64,000 bases of DNA from Gerris lacustris (lineage: Eukaryota; Arthropoda; Insecta; Hemiptera; Gerridae). The notes beneath the pieces were generated by a model. The model saw only the letters and a program-made list of their open reading frames with translations, did not search any database and was not told where the DNA came from. Where the stretch lies: the NCBI GenBank assembly GCA_951217055.1, contig OX578284.1:42621467-42685466 (forward strand), written 5' to 3'. Below are positions 23,870 through 34,330 of the stretch, piece after piece; the stretch's first letter is position 1, and each line of letters begins with the position of its first letter. The translations under genes and the position numbers were made by a program.

Positions 23870-24845
23870 TTCCCGTTTAAGCCAGTCTAGTGTGCATATT
23901 TTAATTCAATTAATTTAATTCCATCGGCAAAAGTTCGAGTTGACTCGGGCCTCATTTAATTTAATGTGTTTAATTTAATTTATTTTGATGCATAATTTCC
24001 ATCGACAAAATCGGGCCTACTAGCAATCAGGCCGATTCATTGTACTCATCCTAATCAATTCAATGCACTTAATTCTATAGCAAAAAATCCGGGCCTAGCT
24101 GTCAATCGGAGCAGTCTATTTTTACGAATCCAAATTCAATTCATTGCATTAGGATTCGTAATGAATTGAAGCTGTCCTATAATGCAACCTATGCTATTGA
24201 ACTGGACTAAAACCACAAAAAAATCATTGAATTCAATTGGCGAAAAATCGGGCCAAGCCGAAATCGGGTCGATTAAGTTAAATGTTTTTAGTTCCACTGG
24301 CAAAAATCAAGGTCTAGTCGGCAAATGAGCCGATTTATTTCATGCATCCTAATTTAATTCAATGAATCTAATTCCATCAGCAAAAATCTCAGTCCAGCCA
24401 AAATCGGGCCGTTATAGTGTTTAATAGTTTTAGTTTCATCGATAAAAATCCGGGCCCAGCCGACAGTCGGGCCGTTATAATGTTTAATAAATTTAATTCC
24501 ATCGGCCAAAATCCGGGCCCAGCCGACAGTCGGGCCGGTATAATGTTTAATAAATTCAATTCCATAGGCAAAATCCGGGCCCAGCCGACAGTCGGGCCGG
24601 TATAGTGTTTAATAAATTTAATTCCATCGGCAAATTCCGGGCCCAGCCGACAGTCGGGCCGGTATAGTGTTTAATAAATTTAATTCCATCGGCAAAATCC
24701 GGGCCCAGCCGACAGTCGGGGCGGTATAGAGTTTAATAAATTCAATTCCATCAGCAAATTCCGGGCCCAGCCGACAATCGGGCCGGTATAGTGTTGAATG
24801 AATTTAATTCTATCGGCAAATTCGGGCCGAGCTTATTTGGGGTGA
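23870..24845. repeat. 62-bp GC-rich tandem array inside the hAT-like element
   Basis: Repeats with CCGGGCCCAGCCGACAGTCG and TTTAATAAATTTAATTCCAT have starts at about 24450, 24513, 24575, 24637 and 24699, a period of 62-63. Copies between 23870 and 24400 are strongly diverged; those from 24450 to 24780 are nearly identical. Frames through it are repeat artefacts. Confidence 0.9.
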
Positions 24846-25249
24846 TTAAGTGTATACACACCATAAGATAATACTTAATTTATTCCTTTTAATGGAAAAT
24901 ATTTACAGCCAATTCGAATGCATCTGTCATTACTGTGTTTTTTTGGTTTTAAGTGTATGGCGGGTCTTAGGTATGTAATCATTTCGGGGGGGGCCAGGGC
25001 CCCTTGGGCCCCCCCCTGTGTACGCCACTGTTTCTAGGGTTAACGTACCTGTCTCCGAATGTACCCAATAATAAAAAAAATGAAACTTTGCTGTTATGTA
25101 ATTTGCAATAAGCAAAACACAAGGAAAATATAGGGAAGGGCCGAAAAATAAGGGGTTGAACTTTTTTTTAATTATATAGGTATAATTAAGGTTTAAATGA
25201 TAACAATGCCTATGCTTTTATGGGGTGTTGGGCATTTGATATTACTTTT

Positions 25250-26349
25250 TTTATGAAGAGGAAGTATTGTGATAGCGTGATACGTTCAGATAAATCATAC
25301 CCAGAGGTGAAATCGAGAAATGAATTTTCGCTCCAAATTTGGAGACGCTACCCCCTAAAAACTCTGAAAAAAAAAAATTCTTGAAAACGGTTCCGTCTAT
25401 TTTGATTTAAAAAAAATTAAAATGTAGTCCATTTAAGTATACGAATCTAACAATATAAGTAGTTTTCCCGGGAAAAAATCTAATTTCTTAGATATTGATG
25501 AAAATAAATCTTATTTTGTTGAAAATTGAATACAAAATATTTTTGGCATCTGGGACCGAAATTATATGAGAAAGTTATTCTAAGTTTTCTTTTATTTTTT
25601 TTTTTTAAATTATACTTTATTGTGTTGTCATTGAAAAGTATCATAAATAAAAGTTTTAGTTCCATAAAAAAAATCCTATTTTGTTTTCTTTAAGGACTTA
25701 TTTCCAAAAATAACCTCTCCAATCACACCCCATGTAATGTTTCATGTGCTACCCCCTCTAAATTTGTGGCTAAATACTTTTATATACGCTATTTATTACT
25801 AAAAAGGTCTTTTTAAAAAGCAAATATGTGTTGAAAGGATAATTTCATGAGGTATCTTGGATGCTAGAAGACATGAAATTTTAAAATTCGTTTTTTTCAA
25901 AATGGTTTTTAGTGGACTCAGATTGTTCTTCTCCTGGACCCTTTATTTGGTTTCATTTCTATATAAATTAATCTTTGCATCATGTGTCCCATCTATATTT
26001 TTTTATCAAATAAACTAATAAGTCTTTAAAAAATTGAAGTTATTCTTTGACATGAAACAAGAAATTGGTTTTTGGAAATTATTTGAACGTCGTTAATTTT
26101 TGAAAAGTCTGTTTTCTGTGCAGACGCGTGGAAGCCCTAAACTAGTGGGCCGATAAAAATTAACATACGTGTTCAGAACAATTATAAATCAAGGGCAAAA
26201 TATAAAAAATAATTATATCTCTAAATTGGGGAATGTCAATAACTCCCCAAAAACTTTGAAAAAACGAGGAAAATTAATTTCTTGAAATCAGTTCCGACGA
26301 GTTTGATTAAATAATCCAATGTGTAAACTATTTAAATACGAATTTAACC
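25250..26349. repeat. Dispersed GTATTGTGATAGC family, copies and fragments
   Basis: Begins GAAGTATTGTGATAGCGTGA and includes TGGAGACGCTACCCCC, CTTGAAAACGGTTCCG, CATTTAAGTATACGAATCTAAC and CCCGGGAAAAAATCTAAT. Further pieces start near 26105 (GCAGACGCGTGGAAGCCC) and 26255. Related copies: 51720-51980, 52260-53440 and the fragment at 18685. Some copies contain a sequence like a tRNA B box (see 26578). No protein. Confidence 0.65.
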
Positions 26350-26577
26350 ACTTTTTTAGATAGTTACTCCCCTTATAAAAAAAGAGGGGAGTAACAATCT
26401 AAAGAAGATGTACGGAATGTTCATATTTAGAATGTTTCTCCCCTTATAAACGCAGAAGTGGGATATTCCTTTATCCCAAAGTGCGTTGGACTAAATATCC
26501 CTTCGACTTAATAGTTATTTAGCCAGTCATTTATACTCTATAAAAAACATAGGGGAGTAACAATCTAAAGAAGTACC
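26350..26577. mobile_element. Double-hairpin MITE, copy 1
   Basis: Outer ends CTTTTTTAGATAGTTACTCCCC and GGGGAGTAACAATCTAAAGAAG are inverted repeats, and the same motif appears inside as a second inverted pair (about 26383-26406). Same family as 49980-50214 and 63359-63601. An imperfect 40-bp direct repeat (AATAATCCAATG...TTTAAATACGAAT.TAA) lies on both sides, far longer than a normal target duplication. Confidence 0.75.
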
Positions 26578-26800
26578 AATAATCCAATGAGTAATCTATT
26601 TAAATACGAATCTAAACCCATGTAGGTCACTTTCCCCGGAAAAAATCTAATTCCTGAGACAATACCTATAAATGTGGACGGGTTCTAGTCCCGCCTGGAA
26701 GGAGTTATTTTTTGATACAGTTTGATAATATTATGTTCAATAATACATTAATGTACCTACGAAAACTCGAAACAACTAATAAATAGAAAAAACTGGACCA
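26578..26800. repeat. GTATTGTGATAGC family, 3' part with B-box-like sequence
   Basis: Contains CCCCGGAAAAAATCTAATTC, then GACGGGTTCTAGTCCCGCC, which resembles a tRNA T-arm (GGTTCNANNCC), then a tail ending ACGAAAACTCGAAACAACTAA. The same order occurs at 53260-53440 (CGGGTTTGATTCCCCGCC). This suggests a pol III-derived portion. Confidence 0.6.
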
Positions 26801-27075
26801 AATAATAGTGTAATGTTATGTAGGTACATACATAAAAAGAGCTGATAAGCCATGTTATTTGAATAATTTGTACTAACGGCTTGGACGCATTCTACCAATA
26901 TATGTAGTTTTAATGGATACCCTGTAGGAAAACCCATAATTTCATCGATTTCCTGCTTATATCCATTCTATGTGGGTAAATCGTACACAACATGGTGGTT
27001 GTATTACACTAAAATTATGTAACTTATTTTTATTTTTATATCTATTTTGATTTGTTTCTGTTGTAATTGTTTCAG

Positions 27076-27183
27076 AGTAACTGTTCGTGGTACAACTGGA
27101 GCAGCACGAGTGGATGGATATTCCAAACTCCGGCACTCATCGTGTTAGCTATCAACTTCTTATTCCTGATAAGGATTATGATT
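27076..27183 (+). CDS. Class B GPCR exon: extracellular loop 2 cysteine and TM5
   Basis: A 108-bp exon between TTTCAG and GTGAGT, phase 0 at both ends, encoding 36 residues. SNCSWYNWSSTSGWIFQTP is the end of extracellular loop 2: its Cys is the expected partner of the conserved TM3 cysteine, and NCS and NWS are two N-glycosylation sequons. ALIVLAINFLFLIRIMI is TM5. It joins in frame to the TM4 exon across a 22,955-bp intron and to the next exon, which begins VLITKLR. The WxxxxxxGWxFxxPxxxxLxxNFxFLxRIM pattern is characteristic of secretin-family receptors. Confidence 0.9.
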
Positions 27184-28066
27184 GTGAGTATAATTAAACA
27201 TAAATTTAACAAACAAAGGTCGGACAATCACTCTCTGGTTAGTGAAAATTACCACTCTTTGGGTTTGGGTATAGCCAGAGTGCACGTTGGGTTGGTTCCC
27301 ATTCAGGTTCAGATTCCAGAAACAAGCGTGACAATTATACAGTGTTGTTAAAGCACGCGGTGGTCACAGTGGCAGCATGCAACTGGTAACTGCTGGTTTC
27401 GGAATGTAAGACTTTACCGGAAGGAATTAGGCCATTCTTGTTTGGAGAGCACTTCCTTATTATAATCTTTTTTTGCAAATAAACTAAACACCTTATACTA
27501 TTTCTTTGTTCTTGCTTGCTGGTTTTTTTTTTTATTGTTATATCATGTATAAAAATACGTATCTTGCCATATAATATGGGAAAATTAAAGAAACACTGTT
27601 ATTGGAATATTGACACTCTTTTAGTTTGGTATCCCCTATTTCATTGCAAATTTGGGAAAACCTGGGTGGGTAAATGTGTGGGAAATAGTACAGTATTAGC
27701 CTGCCTAGCTGTACAGTTAGTACTAATTCCAACTAATTCAACACCCAGGTCATCTCAAATTTGGACGAAATGGGTCAGTAATTAATAATATAATAACGAG
27801 TGGATTTTACATTACATTGTTTCTAACCATTCCCTTGCGAGGATTTCTTGCCATAAGTAATAAAGCCTTCTTGAGTAAACTTACTCTTCCACAGGAAATC
27901 TATGATGTAGGAAGAATAGAGTAAGCGACGTTATTTTCATTCATTTTAATATGCTCAAATTTAAAAAAATAAAATACAAATTTTTAAGTTTTTGGTGTAT
28001 TCATACTACGGAAAGATTAAATTTTACTTTAAATAAATTATAATTATTAATAACTACGGGAGACAT
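27184..28066. other. Intronic stretch, no gene recognised
   Basis: Start of the 4.3-kb intron. No domain-bearing frame. 27240-27420 (TTGGGTTTGGGTATAGCC...GGTTCCCATTCAGGTTCAGATTCC) is less AT-rich but unrecognised. Confidence 0.4.
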
Positions 28067-28175
28067 ACAGAGAAAAATAGACCCCCGCACCGGGACTTGA
28101 ACCACGGGTCCTCCTATTAATCCGTTACAGGTGCTCTTACCAACTGAGCTATGCGGGAGTATGATTTTTCTCTGT
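28067..28175. mobile_element. Short inverted-repeat unit enclosing a tRNA-like sequence
   Basis: ACAGAGAAAAAT at 28067-28078 and ATTTTTCTCTGT at 28164-28175 are a perfect 12-bp inverted repeat closely flanking the tRNA-like sequence on both sides. The acceptor stem is also self-complementary, so the whole 109-bp unit can fold as one structure. Confidence 0.6.
28083..28158 (-). tRNA. tRNA-like sequence (pseudogene or tRNA-derived element)
   Basis: Minus strand: acceptor TCCCGCA pairs with TGCGGGG, TAGCTCAGTTGGTAAGAGC is an intact D arm with A box, and GTGGTTCAAGTCCCGG carries a B box. The anticodon arm CCTGT...ATAGG closes a 9-base rather than 7-base loop, and the T stem has one mismatch, so a functional tRNA is doubtful and I do not assign an anticodon. 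The inverted repeats just outside favour a tRNA-derived mobile unit. Confidence 0.6.
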
Positions 28176-28317
28176 CGTTACCGATACAAATTCCCCGATT
28201 CCAAGCTTTCAATCTTTTCTACAAATCTAGCCAGCCAAATATTCACGGCAATAGAACTAGACCGAGAATTAACGCTTATAATTATAAAGTAATCAATTAG
28301 TACCTGTACCTAGTTGC

Positions 28318-28425
28318 AGAGGCACCCCTATAAGCCTCTTTTAGTTTGGTTCCTCCCTACCAGATTATTACTTTTTCTTACGGTGGTACTAAACTAAAAG
28401 ATGCGTATAGGGGCGCCTCTTTTAG
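28318..28425. mobile_element. Hairpin repeat with AGTTTGGT arms
   Basis: GAGGCACCCCTATAAGCCTC and TTTTAGTTTGGT at 28318-28350 pair with ACTAAACTAAAAGATGCGTA and TAGGGGCGCCTC at 28388-28420. A further TTTTAGTTTGGTAAC and a GTGCCTCTTTAAGTTTGGTA-CC block (28588-28610) continue the pattern. Confidence 0.6.
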
Positions 28426-28944
28426 TTTGGTAACCTCCCCCCCATTATTTTATCTCCTCTGCATTTCCCCTTTCTCAAACCCACACAAAAGCCCCACTGC
28501 TTTTGAACATTCCCTTATTAGAATTGTTAATTATTTTTATATAAAAATACCATTTTAACTGAATCAAAATATAGTGTTGCCACATGGTGCCTCTTTAAGT
28601 TTGGTACCAAACTAACAGAGTACCGGAATGTTTTAGATAAGTGTTGCCAATATATTTCAGAATAAATTTGTGTTGAAGGTAAGTGAAAACTTGACAAGTG
28701 ATGATATTCTCCATACTCACGTCCCAATTTATTGATTTTATGTACAGTGATGTCTCGCTTTAATTATTTAAAATGAACACTTTCAAAGGCAATACACTCT
28801 ACTTCCTCTATGACAAATCAGTTGCAATTGGAATCATCTTGCACTCTGGCCGTACTCTTAGAACATAGCACACCAATATAAAGTATTATAACTTGTGGCT
28901 TTTATTCTCCCCTACTTTAAATAATTTAAAAATACATATTATTG

Positions 28945-29300
28945 CTTTCGAGCTTACAGAAGGAAAATAGCAGGGCAATCAGTCTGAAGAAGGAAAGTTT
29001 TTCTCCGTATTGAAATTCCGTTTCAGTCAATTAGCCCATTGTTGGTCGCATATTTTCAACCTTTTTCGCCCATTGCTTTTTCTCCTACATGCGCAGAATT
29101 TTTTTTTTTATTAACGCTTATGTATTTACAAGCAGTCATCGGATTTTTAAGAAATTTGGACGGTTTGTCCAAAGTAGCTTGCAGATAACACCAGATTAAT
29201 TTCAACCTGCGCTCTATAACTTTTGCTAAATTGATAGTTTACTTCATGTAAAAAATTAAATATTTTAAGCTATTACAAAAACGGAGGAATTAATTAAATA
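28945..29300 (+). repeat. Dispersed GCTTCCGAGCTTACCGAAGG family copy
   Basis: Diverged copy beginning GCTTTCGAGCTTACAGAAGG, followed by TTAGCCCATTGTTGGTC, TCTCCTACATGCGCAGAA, TATGTATTTACA, and GTAGCTTGCAGATAACACC in the order seen at 44238. No coding potential. Confidence 0.7.
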
Positions 29301-29413
29301 AATTAGACAATTATGTCTTGTAAAAGCATGAAATCAATAAAGTAATTATTTGTCGAATGAATGCCACAGATTGTACAAATTAAATATGGCTAAATTCATG
29401 ATTTTATTCATGT

Positions 29414-29416
<3 letters not shown>

Positions 29417-29497
<81 letters not shown>
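29417..29497. repeat. (AT)n microsatellite
   Basis: Pure dinucleotide run of about 81 bp. Confidence 0.95.
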
Positions 29498-29499
<2 letters not shown>

Positions 29500-29502
<3 letters not shown>

Positions 29503-30479
29503 GTTAGATTAATAAAACAGGAGAGGAAAAAATTAAATAAATTGAAAAATAATAGGTCCACGCGAGCTATTGGGATACTAATTGGCAGACAATTTTTCAA
29601 TCAATGTGATTCATTAAAATCGATATACGTTTTATGTCGCGCCTTAATTGGAATTACTCAATTAATTAATGTTGAATGATAAATTAGATCAGCTGCAGAA
29701 GTGAAGTTAACATACTGCATGACGTATAACATTGTCATTTTAAGATAAAATTGCTATAAAGTATTTCAAAACGACATTAATCAAAGGTATACCATTTGTT
29801 ATAGTATATCTTTCAGTCCTTTTCTAACCAGCTACATTTTTCACCCTATTTACTGCAATAAATGTATATTGCTCGTAAAATAAAGCTATTTTTCTAGATA
29901 AAAAACGCTATAAAGTCAAAAGAAAGTTTCACTTGAAAAAAGCTGCTTAAGAGTTGTTCATAGCATTGTTTTAATACCTACAAGCATCTTTGTCAGTATT
30001 CACTTGTGGCTGAACATTTACGATCAATGAGGCTTCAATACCGTATGCTACTCTTTAAGTAGGTCCAGTACTTATTTAAAAGTTTAGTACTTACTTTAAG
30101 TGTTTTGTACCGTAGAACGTATTATGATTATGTTTTCGATGGAGATTTTAAATTAAAAAGTTTCCAGGGGATACAGTAGGTTTTCAGATGATGCCTGTTT
30201 AATTTATATCGGTGATAATTGGTAAGAAGCTCAAAAATATTGCTGCAACGAGACTTAAAATTATTTATAAACGTCTCCACACGAATCTACTTTATCCTAA
30301 TATAAAATTTAATAAATTTAAAGCATTTCCAACAACCTAGTAACTTAACAAGCAATTATTAAAACAATTATGAAATAACCAATACTGTACCCTACTGAAC
30401 AACCCTTCCAAGACTTTCCTGTGTTTGCAGTTTCACAATTATTCAAAAAGCGGGTATTATTTTTGACTTTTCCTCTCCT
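29500..30479. other. Intronic stretch, no gene recognised
   Basis: AT-rich and unique-looking, with no recognisable coding or repeated structure. Confidence 0.4.
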
Positions 30480-31141
30480 ATGGTAGGATAAGTTATGTTT
30501 TCAGCCAAAAATTTGTTTTCAAGATTTCAACAGAATTATCCGTTTTGGGTGTTTTTAATACCTCCTGAGTGGTTTACAGTATGACGTCTTACGTGGGTGT
30601 GTGTTATCGTTATCATTGTAACGCCCAGGGTATTTAACCTAGAGAGTTGAAACTTGGCAGAAATATCAGTCCTTACTTCTAGTTGTGCCACCCGGAAAAT
30701 AAACATTTTTCGCCCTCTTGCTGAGGGCGGAAAATGTTTTTGCTGAGGCAGCAAAAATCGTAAAAAATAGTGGTCTGATCGAGTTTAAATATGGCACAAA
30801 TGTACCTCTCTGCATGACAAACAAATCTACCAAATTTAATTTTGATATCCTCCTTTGGCCTCTATTTTAAAGTTATCGATTTTTGAATTTTGTAACTTTG
30901 ACGGTTAGTAATACTGACAGTATAGGTACGTTTTTGACGTACAGCATATCGTTGGAACCGGTAAAATATAAGGAATTAATATAAAAAATCCAATGAATTT
31001 CCATTAATTAGTTTAATAGTTATATGCGAACATAATTATTAATTAGTGCAATACTTTTGTTAAACGTCAAAGTTTGTTTACATCAGTCAAAATTCCGCCC
31101 AAATTCAAATAATCAAATAAATAAAAATAATGTATACCTAC

Positions 31142-31172
<31 letters not shown>

Positions 31173-31245
31173 CAGTTAGTTCAAAACGGTCACCCATCCA
31201 AGTACTGACCACACCCAATGCTGCTTCCTCCTGCTGAAAAGTTCC
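30480..31245 (-). mobile_element. SINE-like element with 5S rRNA-like promoter, copy 2
   Basis: Alignable by eye with 16918-17660 along its length. Head on the minus strand (about 31240-31190) reads CAGCAGGAGGAAGCAGCATT, GGGTGTGGTCAGTACTTGG and ATGGGTGACC, a 5S internal promoter. An A run at 31147-31172 lies between head and body. Shared body motifs include ATTTGGCACAAA-type sequence, CAGCATATCGTT.GAACCGG and GTTAAACGTCAAAG. Confidence 0.75.
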
Positions 31246-31454
31246 GAGGTACCCTGTACTCGATTTTTTTTTTTTTTTTTAAATTTATAAAAAAAATCAC
31301 TAACCACTAATATCAAACACGTACCAAAACAGACGAATAAATAAAAATTCTGACCTACCCCACTAAACCTACTACAGAACAACGCAAGCACAGTGCACAG
31401 TAGCGTCCAACCTTCTCTCTTTTACTTGAAATAATTAAGTTTTTTTTCCTTCAG

Positions 31455-31661
31455 GTGCTGATAACGAAGCTGCGTAGTTCGACGAACGTGGAAACTCAGA
31501 TGAACCGTAAAGCAACCAAAGCTTTGTTGGTTTTGATTCCTCTGCTGGGTGTTACGTACGTTATCATGATCTGGGGTCCTGACGGTGCGGATTCAAGTGG
31601 AGCTGGGCATTCGCATTATGTGTACTACAACATCATTAGAAACGCACTTCTGTCAACGCAG
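31455..31661 (+). CDS. Class B GPCR exon: intracellular loop 3, TM6, extracellular loop 3, start of TM7
   Basis: A 207-bp exon (69 codons, phase 0 at both ends) between CCTTCAG and GTAAAT. VLITKLRSSTNVETQMNRKATK is the basic intracellular loop 3 that contacts G protein; KALLVLIPLLGVTYVIMIWGP is TM6 with the class B LxxLLG region; DGADSSGAGHSHYVYYN is extracellular loop 3; NIIRNALLSTQ enters TM7. The loop 3 and TM6 sequence (RKA.KALLVL.PLLG.TY) fits DH44/CRF-type insect receptors better than what I recall of DH31 or PDF receptors, but the subfamily needs a database comparison. Confidence 0.92.
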
Positions 31662-31809
31662 GTAAATAAATCATAAACGTAACTCTTCATTAGTTATCAT
31701 GTCATCATTATCATGTCTTCGTTTTCGTATGGTCAATCGAATATTAAGATGACACTTTAAAAGGCATTTTCTTAAATTTAAAAAAAATGCATTGTTAAAG
31801 TTAGCTGGC

Positions 31810-32225
31810 TAAAAGTGTAAAATAGTCAGTTTACTGTATATAAACCTAGATCAGTTTTAGGTACTTAAGTTGCTCTTTTATCAGTTGTAGATAAATCTAG
31901 ACCAGTTGTTGCTACTTTAGTTGCAAATTTTATCAGTTTACTGTAGATAAACCAAGATCGGTTTTGGCTACTTCAGTTACTTAGTTTATCAATTTACTCT
32001 AGACAAACCAAGATCAGTTTTAGGTACTTAAGTTGCTCTTTTATCAGTTGTAGATAAATCTAGACCAGTTGTTGCTACTTTAGTTGCAAATTTTATCAGT
32101 TTACTGTAAATAAACCAAGATCGGTTTTGGCTACTTCAGTTACTTAGTTTATCAATTTACTCTAGACAAACCTAGATCAGTTTTAGCTACTTTAGTTGCT
32201 CATTTTATCAGTTTATTGTAGATTA
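31810..32225. repeat. Compound tandem repeat, 54-bp units in a 161-bp block
   Basis: Units with TTTATCAGTTTACTGTAGATAA and ACC.AGATC.GTTTT.G.TACTT.AGTTGC repeat about every 54 bp. A larger block starting TCAGTTTTAGGTACTTAAGT (about 31850 and 32010) shows three-unit higher-order duplication. It begins about 150 bp after the exon donor. Confidence 0.9.
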
Positions 32226-32601
32226 ATTTAGATTATTTTTAGATATTTTAAAAAATTGCAAAACCAGTAAAGTCATTCCCTTTTAGCATTACTTTCATTT
32301 AATAAGAAAATACTTTAATTGCTAAAAGAAAAAACAATTGTTTTTAGTCGGAAATTTAAAATGTTTAATTATTTTGGCACTCAAAAAGATTCTTTGTAAT
32401 TTCAATTCTTCACTCTGAATTCTATTTAACTAAACTCTTACCATCTAGGCAACGAGTTTCCTGTTAATAATTATCTAAGCAACTCATTACCGTAATAACG
32501 ATTTTATAGAAGCTAACGAAATTTCAACTTATGTAATAATAAAGAGTTTTGTAAATAATATCTTTAAAAAGCTTTTAACAAATGAACTTTTATCACCGTA
32601 T

Positions 32602-32888
<287 letters not shown>

Positions 32889-32889
32889 T

Positions 32890-33691
32890 CACATATCTTT
32901 TTAGCGATTATTTATTCTTAGTTTCCACTGTTAAAAACATCTACTTGATGTGATATTGTAAACGTAGCTGATACTTTTAGTATTGGAAATGAATCGTGGG
33001 ACAGGGACATACATCCAACAAGTGGTCTATATGGTAGAAAATGTAATACATGTAATTAAATGAGTAGGTACTATTTTATTAATAAATATAGTACGAATAA
33101 AACGAAAAATTTGAGAAGAACAAATAAATAAACAACAACAAATGATTAGACTACGCATAGACTACGCAATGTCTACCGCAGTTGAGGTCATCATATTTAT
33201 TTGTGGTGTTCTAGGTCTTCCAGTGGTGACCGCATTATTACACTATGGTGTATCACTATTTCGACGTTTCGCCTCCTATACGGCACACATACTTAAATAT
33301 CTTTATACTTTAGTTATTCCGGTGGGGGCCGCGTCATAGTCGTAGTGGAGGCACACATTTCATCAACTATCACGTGGTCAAAGCTGGAAGACCTAGAACT
33401 CCATAAAGTAGCCACCGTTTTGTACAGAATAGTTTCCATCACTTATATTGTTCATAGTCAGTGATCTGGTGACCAATAAATCCCTCACGAATTCATACAT
33501 TGCCTTCTTACATTCACGTTTAAATTTAAAAACATTTTCTGACTTGACAATTACGCAGCACAAATAGGTTAAACAGTTTTCTTTAATTTAATGCCGTATG
33601 CTTTAATTTTTACCGTATATTTTCCCTACGGTTTAGATTAAAATCTTTTTTAAAAATAAATTAATAGTAAAAAAAAATTAAAAATTTACAA
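32890..33691. other. Intronic stretch, no gene recognised
   Basis: A 65-residue hydrophobic frame at 33142-33339 (STAVEVIIFICGVLGLPVVTALLHYG) could encode membrane segments. It has no recognisable family and no splice context, so I do not call it a gene. Confidence 0.4.
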
Positions 33692-33880
33692 CAAGCTTTT
33701 ATATAAATGCTATCCGTCATATTGGATTTAGAATGACGTCACCTAGCTAACCATGCATTGTCATACAAACTAAACGTCTATGCAAAATTTTAATTCAATC
33801 GGTTGAGGATATAACTGCTTTAAAATTCAGTTGTAAGATTTTACCCAAACGTACGTACAAATATTGGAAGTTAAATAAAA
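33692..33880. mobile_element. MITE, uninterrupted relative of the BEL target
   Basis: Runs from ACAAGCTTTTATA to ATAAAAGCTTGT (inverted termini) and includes GGATTTAGAATGACGTCACC and CAATCGGTTGAGGAT. It matches the two halves at 7272-7427 and 11034-11137 without the retrotransposon. Confidence 0.75.
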
Positions 33881-34084
33881 GCTTGTAATAAAATGATAAG
33901 CAGTGTCGTATACAACTTTGTACCCTCATCCTGCGTAATTGCCAAGCTAGAAAACGTCATGAAATGAACTAACATGGGTAGAGGAGTGAAATTTTTTTTT
34001 TTGGTTTATATGGAACTCTTATTTGAAATTAAATTTATATAGCTAAGTATCTTTAAAAGGATAATAGAAGGGGGGGGGGGGGTC

Positions 34085-34330
34085 CAAAGTGCCCTGAGTT
34101 GGTTTCAGTAATGGATGGAACGGCTATGCTCGACTTGAGCTCTGCTGTGCTCCCAGATGGAAGATGAGGACGACCTAAGAAGAAATGGCTTCAGGACGTA
34201 GAGGAAGACCTAATAGTGCTTGGAGCGAAGAGTTAGAGAAAGAATCCAGATATGTTGTAAGGGAAAGCAAAGGCCACCTCGGGTGTAGCGCTGCAGAAAG
34301 TAAAAGAAAATAAAATAAAATATGTAATCG
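34085..34330 (+). pseudogene. Non-LTR retrotransposon 3' end fragment
   Basis: The + strand reads GRPKKKWLQDVEEDLIVLGAKS with stops before and after, then a degraded tail. GRPxxxWxDxVxxDLxxLGxxxW is the familiar extreme C-terminus of ORF2 in many insect LINEs. The frames are broken. A 12-14-base G run (about 34070-34082) precedes it. An AAAATAAAATAAAATA tail at 34306 marks the likely 3' end. Confidence 0.6.

Larger units (their letters stand above)
22281..25030. mobile_element. Non-autonomous hAT-like element, 2,750 bp, 8-bp duplication
   Basis: Termini CAGTAGCGTACACAG and CTGTGTACGCCACTG are inverted repeats with one mismatch, each followed by a G-rich or C-rich block (GGGGGGGGCCC). The flanks are TTTCTAGG at 22273-22280 and 25031-25038, an 8-bp target duplication as made by hAT-type transposases. 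No transposase frame is present. Its cargo is an inverted pair of a dispersed repeat (22450-23400) and a GC-rich tandem array (23870-24845). Confidence 0.85.
21289..25043. mobile_element. piggyBac-type element (TTAA) split by a hAT-like insertion
   Basis: The left end is TTAA (21289-21292) followed by CCCTAGAACGCTAACC; the right end is GGTTAGCTTTCTAGGG (22265-22280 plus 25031-25039) followed by TTAA (25040-25043). CCCTAGAA termini and TTAA duplication are typical of the piggyBac superfamily. Subterminal repeats (GAGTCATATTGACTCCC on the left, GGGAGTCATTTTGACTCC on the right) support it. Without the insertion it is about 1 kb and lacks a transposase catalytic domain, so it is non-autonomous. 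The second element landed 9 bp inside its right terminus. Confidence 0.85.

Noticed and set aside
33142..33339. Hydrophobic 65-residue frame that might be a membrane protein
   Set aside because: No family resemblance, no splice or promoter context, and such frames are expected by chance in AT-rich DNA.
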